Assembly: GCF_900091565.1 (NCBI RefSeq)
Contig: NZ_FMCV01000005.1
Location: 1 to 34,372, forward strand
DNA: 34,372 bases
Direction: 5' to 3'
Source: Micromonospora marina
GTDB taxonomy: Bacteria; Actinomycetota; Actinomycetes; Mycobacteriales; Micromonosporaceae
Positions within the stretch are counted from its first letter, which is position 1, and each line of letters starts with the position of its first letter. Below are positions 1 to 6,768 of this stretch, one piece after another. The translations under genes were made by a program, and so were the position numbers. The notes beneath the pieces were generated by a model, which was given only the letters and a program-made list of their open reading frames with translations, was not told the DNA's origin and did not search any database.

Positions 1-276
1 CTGGAGAACCTCGGTCACCTGGGTGACCGTAACGACCACGACTCGCAGGGCCTGTTCCAGCAGCGCCCCTCCAGTGGTTGGGGCACGGTGGAGCAGATCA
101 CCGACCCCGAGTACTCCACCCTGGCGTTCCTCAAGGGTCTGAAGCAGGTCGACGGCTGGCAGGACATGCCGCTGACCAAGGCCGCCCAGACCGTCCAGGT
201 GTCCGCCTACCCGGACCACTACGCCCAGTGGGAGCAGCAGGCCGCCGACCTGGTAGCCGAACACTGGAACAAGTAA
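1..276 (+). CDS. Secreted cell-wall-hydrolase-like protein, C-terminal fragment
   Basis: The reading frame is open from the first base of the window and ends with TAA at 274-276, so only the last 91 codons are present and the start lies outside. The fragment contains the run GDRNDHDSQGLFQQRPSSGWG followed by a conserved tail (DPEYSTLAF, MPLTKAAQTVQ, SAYPDHYAQWE). I recognise this block from actinobacterial secreted proteins, where it forms a lysozyme-like or peptidoglycan-associated C-terminal domain, alone or behind M23 or NlpC/P60 modules. The catalytic identity cannot be settled from this end alone. The gene is followed at once by a strong hairpin terminator (283-316) and converges on the LamG/PKD gene. 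Confidence 0.7.
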   Translation: MENLGHLGDRNDHDSQGLFQQRPSSGWGTVEQITDPEYSTLAFLKGLKQVDGWQDMPLTKAAQTVQVSAYPDHYAQWEQQAADLVAEHWNK

Positions 277-282
277 GCGAGA

Positions 283-316
283 CAGGCCGGCACCCCGACG
301 ACGGGGTGCCGGCCTG
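283..316. terminator. Bidirectional hairpin terminator between convergent genes
   Basis: A perfect 15-bp inverted repeat (283-297 with 302-316) with a 4-base loop ACGA sits between two convergent stop codons. There is no T-run, which is usual for high-GC actinomycete terminators. Confidence 0.75.
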
Positions 317-333
317 CACGCGTACCCGATGGG

Positions 334-1980
334 TCAGGCCGGGGGCAGGACGAACGTCCACGTGGTGGTGGTCGTGCTGGCCGCGGCGCCGGTGGCGGTG
401 AGCCCGCCGTAGCTGCCGGTCGGCACGCCGCTCGCCGAGTCGGCGAGCAGGCCGGTCACCCGGCCGCCGCCGGTCTGCGAGGTGTTGCTGCGCACCGCCA
501 CGCCGGACGGCGGGGTGAGCGCGGTGGAGGTGCTGTCGCCGTGCAGCCAGTACGACACGGCCCAGCTCTGCACGGCGGTCACCGGCACCGACGGGGTGAT
601 CCGGGTGGCGGTGCTCGCCGGGTCGGTGGCCCCGGCGAAGACCGGCGCGCCCGGTGCCACCCCCCGGTACGCGGCCAGCACCAGGTTGCCCTTCGCCTGA
701 CTGTCCAGTGTCACCCGGACCGCCGTGCCGGCGTCACCCGCGCTCGCGGTCTTCCACCAGGCGGTGGTGGTGGCGAAGCCGCCGTCGACGCGGTCGAGCC
801 TGGTCCAGCCGGTCACCCCGGCCGGTTCACCGGTGCCGGTGTGCGTGTTCTGGCTGAGCAGGAGCAGCAGCGTGTCACCGGCCTGCACGCCGGCCGGAAC
901 GGTGACCGTGTGGCTGGTCCAGTTGGCGTTCGCGGTGGCCTGGCCGACGAACGAGATCCGCTGCGGTACGGGCGCGACAGTCACGTCGACGGTCGCGGTG
1001 CCGGTGGCGCCCCGGTCGTCGGTGACGGTGAGCGTGACCGGGTAGGTGCCGGCGGCCGCGTACGTGTGCGACGTGGTCGGCACGGAGGCCGTACCGGTGG
1101 TGTCCCCGTCGCCGAAGCTCCAGCTGTGGTCCTGGATCGCGCCGTCGGCGTCGGTGGAGGCCGCGCCGGAGAACGAGCACACCAGTCCGGAGCAGGTGGG
1201 CGTCACCGCTGCCACCGGCACCTGGTTGGCCGGGCCGCCCGATCCCTTCAGGATCTTCACGTAGTCGATGTCGCCGGCGAAGTAGTCGCAGGTGACCTTC
1301 GTACCGTCGCACTGGCTCTTGCCGCCGGCGGACAGCGGCCATGTGTTGGCGATGGTGCCGGTCGGCCCGTTCAGGCGGCTGGTCCGGACGCCGTCGACGT
1401 ACATCTCCACGTACGCCGACGTGCGGTTGCAGGTGACCGTGTGCCACTGGCCGTCGGAGATCGGCACGTCCGTGTAGCCGGTGCGGGAGGCACCGTCCGC
1501 GCCCCGGAACAGGCACTTCGGTTTGCCGTTCGGGGCCTCGAACTTCCAGTAGCCGCCGGCCGTGTTGCCCTGTCCCTTCTGGAGGATGTTCCCGAAGGAG
1601 TACGTGGTCCGGTAGCGGATGGTCACCGAGAAGTCTCCGGCGTCCGGGTTGAAGTCGGTGCTGTGCGGCACCAGGTCGACGTGACCCGGGACGTACTCCT
1701 TGTCGGTGGGCAGGTGGGTGGCGAAGCGGTGGCCGGTCGCCCCGGCGTAGAGCGCGCCGGCGACCACCTCGCCGCCGATCGTGCCGTGGCGGCCGTTGCC
1801 GCTGTAGTCGGTCAGCACCGTCGACGACGCTGGCTCGTCCATGCTGAAGAACGCCACCGTCCGCGTCGCGGTGGCCTGCGCGGACGCGGCCGGGACCGTC
1901 ACCCCGGCCGCCGCGACGACAGCCGCCACCCCCAACCGGACGGTTGTCCGCCGCCACCGTCCCCGCTCGATCGTGTGCAT
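334..1980 (-). CDS. Secreted LamG-like and PKD domain protein
   Basis: 548-residue secreted protein. The ATG at 1980 is preferred over the upstream in-frame start at 2040 because AGGAGG lies 7 bases before it and a signal peptide follows directly (RRTTVRLGV, then an Ala/Val-rich core, ending near AQATA). Residues about 42-240 look like a LamG/concanavalin-like fold of the kind that binds glycans (AFFSMDEP, YSGNGRHG, then DGVRTSRLNG and DYVKILKG). Residues about 252-334 are a PKD domain (SWSFGDGD, HTYAAAGTYPVTLTVTD). Residues about 338-548 form a beta-rich C-terminal domain that I cannot name. No catalytic motif is visible, so an extracellular glycan-binding or adhesion role is inferred. Its 3' end faces the terminator at 283-316. 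Confidence 0.85.
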   Translation of the reverse strand: MHTIERGRWRRTTVRLGVAAVVAAAGVTVPAASAQATATRTVAFFSMDEPASSTVLTDYSGNGRHGTIGGEVVAGALYAGATGHRFATHLPTDKEYVPGHVDLVPHSTDFNPDAGDFSVTIRYRTTYSFGNILQKGQGNTAGGYWKFEAPNGKPKCLFRGADGASRTGYTDVPISDGQWHTVTCNRTSAYVEMYVDGVRTSRLNGPTGTIANTWPLSAGGKSQCDGTKVTCDYFAGDIDYVKILKGSGGPANQVPVAAVTPTCSGLVCSFSGAASTDADGAIQDHSWSFGDGDTTGTASVPTTSHTYAAAGTYPVTLTVTDDRGATGTATVDVTVAPVPQRISFVGQATANANWTSHTVTVPAGVQAGDTLLLLLSQNTHTGTGEPAGVTGWTRLDRVDGGFATTTAWWKTASAGDAGTAVRVTLDSQAKGNLVLAAYRGVAPGAPVFAGATDPASTATRITPSVPVTAVQSWAVSYWLHGDSTSTALTPPSGVAVRSNTSQTGGGRVTGLLADSASGVPTGSYGGLTATGAAASTTTTTWTFVLPPA

Positions 1981-2146
1981 GTGACCGCCTCCTGCGTATC
2001 GGGCATCACAGTGACACGCGTGGTGGCGGCGGCTGAACAACCCGCACGGCGGAGCCGGGTGACCGATGTGGCCGGCACGAACAGTCCGGTGGGTTACGTC
2101 CGCCGATCGACCGGTGGCACCGGCGGGCGGGGAGGGTGACTCTCGG

Positions 2147-2218
2147 TGGGCGATACTGGGTTTGAACCAGTGACCTCTTCCGTGTCAAGGAAGCGCGCTC
2201 CCACTGCGCCAATCGCCC
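2147..2218 (-). tRNA. tRNA-Val (anticodon GAC)
   Basis: A complete cloverleaf reads on the minus strand. It has acceptor GGGCGAT/ATCGCCC, an anticodon stem CTTCC/GGAAG around loop TTGACAC (anticodon GAC), and a T-arm with GGTTCAAACCC. It is 72 nt, discriminator A, and is followed by CCG, so the CCA end is not encoded. It lies 11 nt downstream of tRNA-Gly, presumably in the same transcript. It is identical to the copy at 3723-3794. Confidence 0.96.
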
Positions 2219-2229
2219 GGGCAATCGCG

Positions 2230-2302
2230 AGCGGACGACGGGATTCGAACCCGCGACCCTCACCTTGGCAAGGTGATGCGCTACCAGCTGCGCTACGTCC
2301 GC
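2230..2302 (-). tRNA. tRNA-Gly (anticodon GCC)
   Basis: The minus-strand cloverleaf has acceptor GCGGACG/CGTCCGC, an anticodon stem TCACC/GGTGA around TTGCCAA (anticodon GCC), and a T-loop GGTTCGAATCC. It is 73 nt with no encoded CCA. A TAGAGT -10-like element lies about 32 nt upstream (2334-2339), although no good -35 is visible. It is identical to the copy at 3913-3985. Confidence 0.96.
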
Positions 2303-2460
2303 GTGCCGCCGGTTCGCGCCGGCGACGGGGTGAACTCTACCCGATGCCAAGATCGCTGTGCGGCAGGCCCCCGCCGCTCCCGGCGGGCGTGTGGTTGCGC
2401 TGTTCACCGCCGGGGTACTGAGGCCGGTGACAGCGCAACCATCCCCCGAAGGAGGCTGTC

Positions 2461-2706
2461 GTGGGTATCGGTACGAGCATTTTCCTGATCGCGGTCGGCG
2501 CGATCCTCACGTTCGCGCTCAACGCCAGCGTCGGCGGGATCGACCTCGACGTCGTCGGCTGGATCCTGATGGCGGCCGGCGTGCTCGGCCTCATCATGAC
2601 GACGCTGGTCCGGGGCCGCCGTCGTCAGGTGGTCACCACCGACGCCGAGCAGCCGGTGGAGTACCGCCGGGTCGAGGAGCGCCGGGACGTCGCGCCGCCG
2701 ATGTGA
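2461..2706 (+). CDS. DUF6458 family small membrane protein
   Basis: 81-residue protein starting at GTG 2461, with AAGGAGG about 6-7 bases upstream. It has two predicted transmembrane helices, residues about 5-20 (IFLIAVGAILTFAL) and about 29-48 (VVGWILMAAGVLGLIMTTLV), joined by a short loop with GGIDLDVVGW. A basic stretch (RGRRRQ) and a charged cytoplasmic tail follow. This matches the actinobacterial DUF6458 family, whose function is unknown. The gene is transcribed alone between the first tRNA pair (divergent) and a strong terminator at 2745-2776. Confidence 0.88.
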   Translation: MGIGTSIFLIAVGAILTFALNASVGGIDLDVVGWILMAAGVLGLIMTTLVRGRRRQVVTTDAEQPVEYRRVEERRDVAPPM

Positions 2707-2744
2707 CAGCACCCGGGGGCCGACGGAGCTGATCGGTCCCCGAC

Positions 2745-2776
2745 CCGACGGGGGCGCCACACGGCGCCCCCGTCGG
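2745..2776. terminator. Bidirectional hairpin terminator
   Basis: A perfect 14-bp stem (2745-2758 with 2763-2776) with loop ACAC lies between the convergent DUF6458 and isocitrate lyase/PEP mutase family genes. Confidence 0.8.
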
Positions 2777-2788
2777 CGCGTGGCGGGG

Positions 2789-3607
2789 TCAGTCGCGCAT
2801 CAGCTCGTTCAGCGCGTCGAAGTCGAGCCCGCCGGTGAGTGCGCCGTACGTCCCGGCGCCGAGCACCTCCGCCGCCGCCCGCTGGGCCACCGCGTACGCC
2901 ACCTCGGCCACCGCCGGCCCGATGCTCACCCGGGCCACGCCGAGCCGGGCCAGCTCGGCGATCGGCGGCGCGCCCGGCCCGGCCAGCACGTTCAGCGGCG
3001 CCGGGATCGCCGCCGCCAGCGCGGCCACCGTCTCCGGCGCCACGGTTCCGGGTACGAAGATCCCGTCCGCGCCGGCCGCCAGGTACGCCTCGGCGCGCGC
3101 GACCGTCTCCGGTACGCCACCGGCCCCGCGCAGACAGGTGTCGACCCGCGCGTTGACGTACAGCGGGATGCCGGCGCGGTCGGCGGTGGCCCGGACCGCG
3201 GCGAGCCGGGCGACCTGCTCGTCGACCGGGCGCAGTGGTCCCCCGCCGTCGTGCCGGGAGTCCTCCACGTTGACGCCGACGGCCCCGGCGGCGAGCACCG
3301 CGGTGATCGTCTCGGCGACCTCGGCGGGGCTGTCGCCGTACCCGGATTCGATGTCGGCGGTGACCGGCACGCGGACCGCGTCGGCCACCCGGCGGATCAC
3401 GTCGACGGCGGTGTCCCGGGCCAGCGCGTCACCGTCCGGGGCGCCGCGGCTCCACGCGACCCCGGCGCTCGTGGTCGCGACCGCCCGGGCGCCGGCCGCG
3501 GCGACGAGCCGGGCGCTCAGCGCGTCCCAGGCGTTGACCAGGATCAGTGGCTCACCGGGCAGGTGCAGGGCACGGAACTGCCGGGCTCGGGTTTGCTGAT
3601 CGTCCAC
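2789..3607 (-). CDS. Isocitrate lyase/phosphoenolpyruvate mutase family protein
   Basis: 272-residue TIM-barrel enzyme of the ICL/PEP mutase superfamily, which makes or breaks C-C or C-P bonds next to a carboxylate. Visible motifs are LVNAWDALSARLV near the N terminus, the metal-binding region VPVTADIESGYGD (about residues 91-103), GAVGVNVEDSRH, LYVNARVDT and GADGIFVPG. The usual nucleophilic-loop signature of true isocitrate lyase (KKCGH) is absent, so it is not a glyoxylate-cycle enzyme. A PEP phosphonomutase, oxaloacetate hydrolase or 2-methylisocitrate-lyase-like activity is possible, but the substrate cannot be assigned. The start is GTG at 3607, supported by a leaderless-type CAGACT-N6-GTG arrangement. 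It sits alone between the two tRNA clusters. Confidence 0.87.
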   Translation of the reverse strand: MDDQQTRARQFRALHLPGEPLILVNAWDALSARLVAAAGARAVATTSAGVAWSRGAPDGDALARDTAVDVIRRVADAVRVPVTADIESGYGDSPAEVAETITAVLAAGAVGVNVEDSRHDGGGPLRPVDEQVARLAAVRATADRAGIPLYVNARVDTCLRGAGGVPETVARAEAYLAAGADGIFVPGTVAPETVAALAAAIPAPLNVLAGPGAPPIAELARLGVARVSIGPAVAEVAYAVAQRAAAEVLGAGTYGALTGGLDFDALNELMRD

Positions 3608-3619
3608 CGGGCCAGTCTG
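3608..3619 (-). promoter_or_regulatory. Leaderless -10 element of the ICL/PEPM gene
   Basis: CAGACT (3614-3619) stands exactly 6 bases before the GTG start. This is the spacing seen at several other genes here, so the transcript probably begins at the start codon. Confidence 0.45.
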
Positions 3620-3683
3620 GGTGGGGTCGTCCGGTCACGGCAATGGCCAGCGGCGCGGTACTGGACTGGTCGATGACGACGAG

Positions 3684-3715
3684 AAAGGCCGTGTCGAATG
3701 ATCGACACGGCCTTT
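3684..3715 (-). terminator. Terminator of the Gly-Cys-Val tRNA operon
   Basis: A perfect 14-bp inverted repeat (3684-3697 and 3702-3715, AAAGGCCGTGTCGA arms) with a 4-base loop ends in TTTCT on the minus strand. It lies directly after the last tRNA of the cluster and is the most classical rho-independent terminator in the window. Confidence 0.88.
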
Positions 3716-3719
3716 CCGC

Positions 3720-3794
3720 TGGTGGGCGATACTGGGTTTGAACCAGTGACCTCTTCCGTGTCAAGGAAGCGCGCTCCCACTGCGCCAATCGCCC
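3720..3794 (-). tRNA. tRNA-Val (anticodon GAC), CCA encoded
   Basis: The 72-nt body (3723-3794) is identical to the tRNA-Val at 2147-2218 and carries anticodon GAC. Here the discriminator A is followed by CCA (3722-3720), so the 3' end is encoded, unlike the other copy, which continues CCG. It is the last tRNA of a three-gene transcript. Confidence 0.96.
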
Positions 3795-3807
3795 TCGTCC
3801 AATGCCG

Positions 3808-3878
3808 AGGTGGAGACGGGATTTGAACCCGTGTACACGGCTTTGCAGGCCGTTGCCTCGCCTCTCGGCCACTCCACC
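3808..3878 (-). tRNA. tRNA-Cys (anticodon GCA)
   Basis: The minus-strand cloverleaf has acceptor GGTGGAG/CTCCACC, discriminator U as expected for tRNA-Cys, anticodon stem ACGGC/GCCGT around CTGCAAA (anticodon GCA), and T-arm ACGGG/CCCGT. It is 71 nt with no encoded CCA. It is the only one of the three without a second copy in the window. Confidence 0.96.
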
Positions 3879-3912
3879 GAGGTTGCCCCCGAACTGCGTG
3901 GCGGCATCTCCG

Positions 3913-3985
3913 AGCGGACGACGGGATTCGAACCCGCGACCCTCACCTTGGCAAGGTGATGCGCTACCAGCTGCGCTACGTCCGC
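3913..3985 (-). tRNA. tRNA-Gly (anticodon GCC), second copy
   Basis: This is identical over all 73 nt to the tRNA-Gly at 2230-2302. It is first in the Gly-Cys-Val transcript, about 30 nt downstream of the predicted start point of the promoter at 4018-4047. Confidence 0.96.
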
Positions 3986-4017
3986 ACGCCCCGGGTGTTA
4001 TCCGGTGACGGATGAGA

Positions 4018-4047
4018 ACTTTAGCCGAGCCCGGGAACGGTTGCCAA
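4018..4047 (-). promoter_or_regulatory. Promoter of the Gly-Cys-Val tRNA operon
   Basis: On the minus strand TTGGCA (4042-4047) and TAAAGT (4018-4023) are separated by 18 bases, a good vegetative sigma-70-type match. Transcription would start about 30 nt before tRNA-Gly. Confidence 0.65.
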
Positions 4048-4245
4048 ATCGGGGGCCGTTCCGGCGCGTCCCGATGTCGCCGACGCCGCAGCGCGCAGGC
4101 TTCCTAGGAGCCTGGGTGGATGCCCCCGCAGGCCCGCAGGCAGGGCCGCGACCTGCGGAATCCGCTCGGCGAGCCGAGTGTCCGGCATCCGACTGTCCCA
4201 CCGCCGACCGGCCGCTTCGGTAACTCCCTGTGGTCATGAGGATGG

Positions 4246-4259
4246 GTTACCGTAACGCC
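4246..4259 (+). promoter_or_regulatory. Leaderless -10 and overlapping short palindrome of the TetR gene
   Basis: TACCGT (4248-4253) lies 6 bases before the GTG at 4260 and fits a leaderless -10. It is embedded in the palindrome GTTAC-C-GTAAC (4246-4256), which could be an autoregulatory half-operator. That role is an inference. Confidence 0.5.
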
Positions 4260-4862
4260 GTGACGAGACGAGCCGCCGAGATCCGCCTGGACGCGCTATT
4301 GCGTACGGCCTGCGAGGTAATCGCGGAACGAGGGCTCGCCAACACCCGCACCGCGGACGTGGCCGAGGCCGCCGGGGTCAGCCAGGCGCTCGTCTTCTAC
4401 CACTTCGCGACGAAGGACCGGCTGCTCGCGCAGGCCTTCGCGTACGCGGTCGAGCAGGATCTCGCCCGCCTCGACGCGGTACTGCGCTCCTCCGCCCCGC
4501 CGCTGGCGAAGATGCGGCGGATGCTGCGCCTCTACACGCCGACCGGCCGGGCCACCTCCTGGTCGATGAGGATCGACGGCTGGGCGGAGTCGCTGCGTAC
4601 GCCCGAGTTGGAGAAGCTCTCCCGCCGCCTCGACCTGCGGTGGCGGCAGGACCTGGCCACGGTGATCACCGCCGGGGTCACCGAGGGCACGTTCGACTGC
4701 CCCGACCCGGCCGGCGCGGCCTGGCGGATCAGCGCGGTGATGGACGGACTGGCGGTCCAGATCGCGGTCCACGAGCGGGTGATCACCCGCCGGCAGATCG
4801 CCGAGTGGATCCGCCTGGTGGCCGCTCGGGAACTGGGCCTGGAACCCAGCCAGCTCGACTGA
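4260..4862 (+). CDS. TetR/AcrR family transcriptional regulator
   Basis: 200-residue regulator. The N-terminal helix-turn-helix is clear (ALLRTACEVIAERGLANTRT, ADVAEAAGVSQALVFYHFATKDRLL, about residues 12-55). The C-terminal ligand-binding domain has the BetI-like pattern seen in TetR_C_6 proteins (WSMRIDGWAESLRTPEL, RWRQDLATVITAGVTEGTF, MDGLAVQIAVH). GTG 4260 is chosen over the in-frame GTG 4230 and ATGs 4236 and 4242 because it has TACCGT-N6-GTG in front and because a ribosome-binding site is absent upstream. No metabolic partner is adjacent: the tRNA operon is divergent upstream and the downstream gene is convergent. The target is therefore unknown, and autoregulation through the palindrome at its promoter is possible. 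Confidence 0.9.
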   Translation: MTRRAAEIRLDALLRTACEVIAERGLANTRTADVAEAAGVSQALVFYHFATKDRLLAQAFAYAVEQDLARLDAVLRSSAPPLAKMRRMLRLYTPTGRATSWSMRIDGWAESLRTPELEKLSRRLDLRWRQDLATVITAGVTEGTFDCPDPAGAAWRISAVMDGLAVQIAVHERVITRRQIAEWIRLVAARELGLEPSQLD

Positions 4863-4874
4863 CCGCCTGCTCCC

Positions 4875-4958
4875 CTCCACCCCGCCCCGCCCACCCCGCC
4901 CCGCCCGCCCTGACCCGCCGCCCTGGCCCGCCCTGGCCCGCCCGCCCTGGCCCGCCCG
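4875..4958. other. C-rich, strand-asymmetric low-complexity tract
   Basis: About 84 bases made of near-repeats of CCCCGCC and CCCTGGCCCGCC, so the minus strand carries many closely spaced GGG runs. It lies in the gap between the TetR gene and the convergent surface-protein gene. A G-quadruplex on the minus strand is possible. Confidence 0.6.
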
Positions 4959-4965
4959 TACCGGT

Positions 4966-5020
4966 GATCAAGGGGTTTGCGTCCCCATCCCGGTCGGCAG
5001 AGAACGCAAACCCCTTGATC
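4966..5020. repeat. Long inverted repeat (dispersed-palindrome type)
   Basis: GATCAAGGGGTTTGCGT (4966-4982) is repeated perfectly as its reverse complement at 5004-5020, with a 21-base loop. It lies between the convergent TetR and surface-protein genes, so it could act as a bidirectional terminator. Its form (palindromic, intergenic, core unlike its neighbours) resembles dispersed REP/MITE-like elements. Confidence 0.75.
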
Positions 5021-5087
5021 GACGGGGAGAGGCGACCGGGAGGGGAGACGGGGAGGGTCAGCCTGTGGGGGGCCGAGGCGGCGAGCG

Positions 5088-5900
5088 TCAGTGCCAGCCT
5101 GGGCGGGGGCGATCGAAGGAGGGGTCGGCGGACGGGCGCAGCAGGCGGCGCATCCGCAGCAGCAGACCGGCACCCAGGAACAGCAGCAGCCCGCCGAGCA
5201 GGAACGCGGCCTGCACGATGCCGAATCCGCCGCTGTCGGCCACCGGCCGCCCGGCCACGCCACCCGGCGCGGGCGGCTCCACCACCGTGGCGCCGGTCGG
5301 CTCGTCAGTGGCCGCCTCGCCGGGGCCTTCGGTCGACGGCTCGCCGGTCGGCGGCTCCGTGGGTTCCGCGCTGGTGGGTGCCGGCGTCGGAGCCTCCTCC
5401 CCCACCACCTCCCGGGAGGCGGTACGCCGGGCCAGCAGCCGCAACTGCGGGTCGTACGCCTCGGCGGCGAAACTCACCCGCCCGCGCCCGACGTCCTCGG
5501 CGAACGCCACCCGGTAGCGGGCGGTCACGGTACGGCCGGGGCAGAGCACACCCGGATCGAGTTGCCGGTCGGTGAGCCGGGCGGTGTCCTCCTCGGTGCG
5601 GATCTCCAGCGGGAACGAGCCGTTGTCCTCCACCCGGTCCACCTTCAACTGGTCCAGGCGCAGGCCCTGCACCCGCACCAGCATCGACCAGCGCACCTTG
5701 ACACAGCCGCCCCCGTCCGAGCGGGACACCACGGCGGACAACGTCTCCACCCGGTTCCCGGCGGTGAACTCGTCCGGCAGACCGCTCAACTCGGTGGAGA
5801 AGGCCGCCGCCGCCCGCGCCGGCAGGGCTCCGCCGTACCCGGTCCCGGCCACGAACGTCAGCACCAGTCCGATCCGCAGCGCGTGCCGCCACCCGCTCAC
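5088..5900 (-). CDS. Predicted cell-surface protein with C-terminal membrane anchor
   Basis: 270-residue protein of unknown function. GTG 5900 is chosen because GAGGAGG lies just upstream and a signal peptide follows (WRHALRIGLVLTFVAGTGYGGALPARAAA). An extracellular domain of about 150 residues follows (FSTELSGLPDEFTAGN, CVKVRWSMLVRVQGLRLDQLKV, PGVLCPGRTVTARYRVAF), with two cysteines that could pair. Next is a Pro/Thr/Glu-rich linker (about residues 172-230), then one transmembrane helix (VQAAFLLGGLLLFLGAGLLL) and a basic tail (RMRRLLR). This is the layout of a type I membrane protein whose linker spans the peptidoglycan. There is no LPXTG motif. I recognise no family and propose no enzymatic function. 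Confidence 0.75.
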   Translation of the reverse strand: MSGWRHALRIGLVLTFVAGTGYGGALPARAAAAFSTELSGLPDEFTAGNRVETLSAVVSRSDGGGCVKVRWSMLVRVQGLRLDQLKVDRVEDNGSFPLEIRTEEDTARLTDRQLDPGVLCPGRTVTARYRVAFAEDVGRGRVSFAAEAYDPQLRLLARRTASREVVGEEAPTPAPTSAEPTEPPTGEPSTEGPGEAATDEPTGATVVEPPAPGGVAGRPVADSGGFGIVQAAFLLGGLLLFLGAGLLLRMRRLLRPSADPSFDRPRPGWH

Positions 5901-6078
5901 CACGCCTCCTCGCTCTCGGTCGTGTCCACAGACAACGCTAGGAGCGCGCCGGGCGGGCCGGTAGACGGGCGTGTTCGCATCCAACGCCACAACAGGGGGG
6001 CTGTTTCACCGACCGTGGTGAACCGGTCACGACCGCGCCGCGACACGCCCGGGATGCGGGTCCGGACACCCGGTGGGA

Positions 6079-6090
6079 CACAATTCTCCG
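6079..6090 (+). promoter_or_regulatory. Leaderless -10 element of the methyltransferase gene
   Basis: CACAAT (6079-6084) stands 6 bases before GTG 6091. It decides the start in favour of 6091 over the in-frame GTG at 6073. Confidence 0.5.
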
Positions 6091-6759
6091 GTGTCCGAGC
6101 TGTCCGCCGCGTTCGTCCGGCTGCACGCCCGCCTCGCCCCGGTGGCGTTCGTCCCCGAGGTGCGGCTGCACCAGGCCGACGAGCCGATCGGCCTCTGGGA
6201 GCTGACCGAGGGTGAGTTCCGCAGCGCCCAGCCGCCACCGTTCTGGGCGTTCGCCTGGGCCGGCGGGCAGGGGTTGGCCCGCTACGTCACCGACCATCCG
6301 GAGCTGGTCGACGGCCGCCGGGTGCTGGACCTGGCCTCCGGTTCCGGCCTGGTCGCCATCGCCGCGGCCCGCGCCGGCGCCGCCGCCGTCCGGGCGGTCG
6401 AGGTGGACGAGCGGGCCGTCGCGGCCGTCGCGCTCAATGCCGAGGCCAACGGGGTACGCGTCGACGCCGAACTCGCCGACATCCTCGACTCCGACGCCGG
6501 TGACGCCGAGGTGGTGCTGGCCGGGGACGTCTTCTACAGCGAGGCGATGGCCCGCCGGATGCTGCGTTTCCTGCTCCGGGCCGCCCGTGCCGGCGCCCGG
6601 GTGCTGGTGGGCGACCCGGGCCGGGCGTTCCTGCCCCGCGAGCGGTTCCACGAGCTGGCCGCGTACGACGTGCCGGTGTCGGAGGCGCTGGAGAGCGTAC
6701 GGGTGAAGCACACCACCGTGTGGGAGCTGGACCCGAACCCGCCCGGCGCCCGCCGCTAG
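6091..6759 (+). CDS. Class I SAM-dependent methyltransferase (lysine methyltransferase-like)
   Basis: 222-residue methyltransferase. The SAM-binding motif I is RVLDLASGSGLVAIAAARAG, followed by an acidic motif II residue (VRAVEVDERA) and the later motif LAGDVFYSEAMARRML. Upstream, EVRLHQADEPIGLWELTE and PPPFWAFAWAGGQGLARYV are typical of the ETFB/valosin-type lysine methyltransferase and nicotinamide N-methyltransferase-like branch (Methyltransf_16/PrmA-like). A protein-lysine substrate is therefore more likely than a small natural product, but it is not proven. The start is set by the CACAAT-N6-GTG arrangement. The stop codon at 6757-6759 forms part of the -10 element of the following P450 gene, so the two genes are packed but probably separately transcribed. 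Confidence 0.85.
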   Translation: MSELSAAFVRLHARLAPVAFVPEVRLHQADEPIGLWELTEGEFRSAQPPPFWAFAWAGGQGLARYVTDHPELVDGRRVLDLASGSGLVAIAAARAGAAAVRAVEVDERAVAAVALNAEANGVRVDAELADILDSDAGDAEVVLAGDVFYSEAMARRMLRFLLRAARAGARVLVGDPGRAFLPRERFHELAAYDVPVSEALESVRVKHTTVWELDPNPPGARR

Positions 6760-6768
6760 CGTTACCGC
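6757..6768 (+). promoter_or_regulatory. Leaderless -10 element of the P450 gene, overlapping an upstream stop codon
   Basis: TAGCGT (6757-6762) lies 6 bases before GTG 6769. Its first three bases are the TAG stop of the methyltransferase gene. Confidence 0.6.

Noticed and set aside
541..2139. Long open frame opposite the LamG/PKD gene
   Set aside because: It is antisense to a well-supported secreted protein. Its translation is Arg/Gly/Val-rich low complexity, typical of GC-rich shadow frames.
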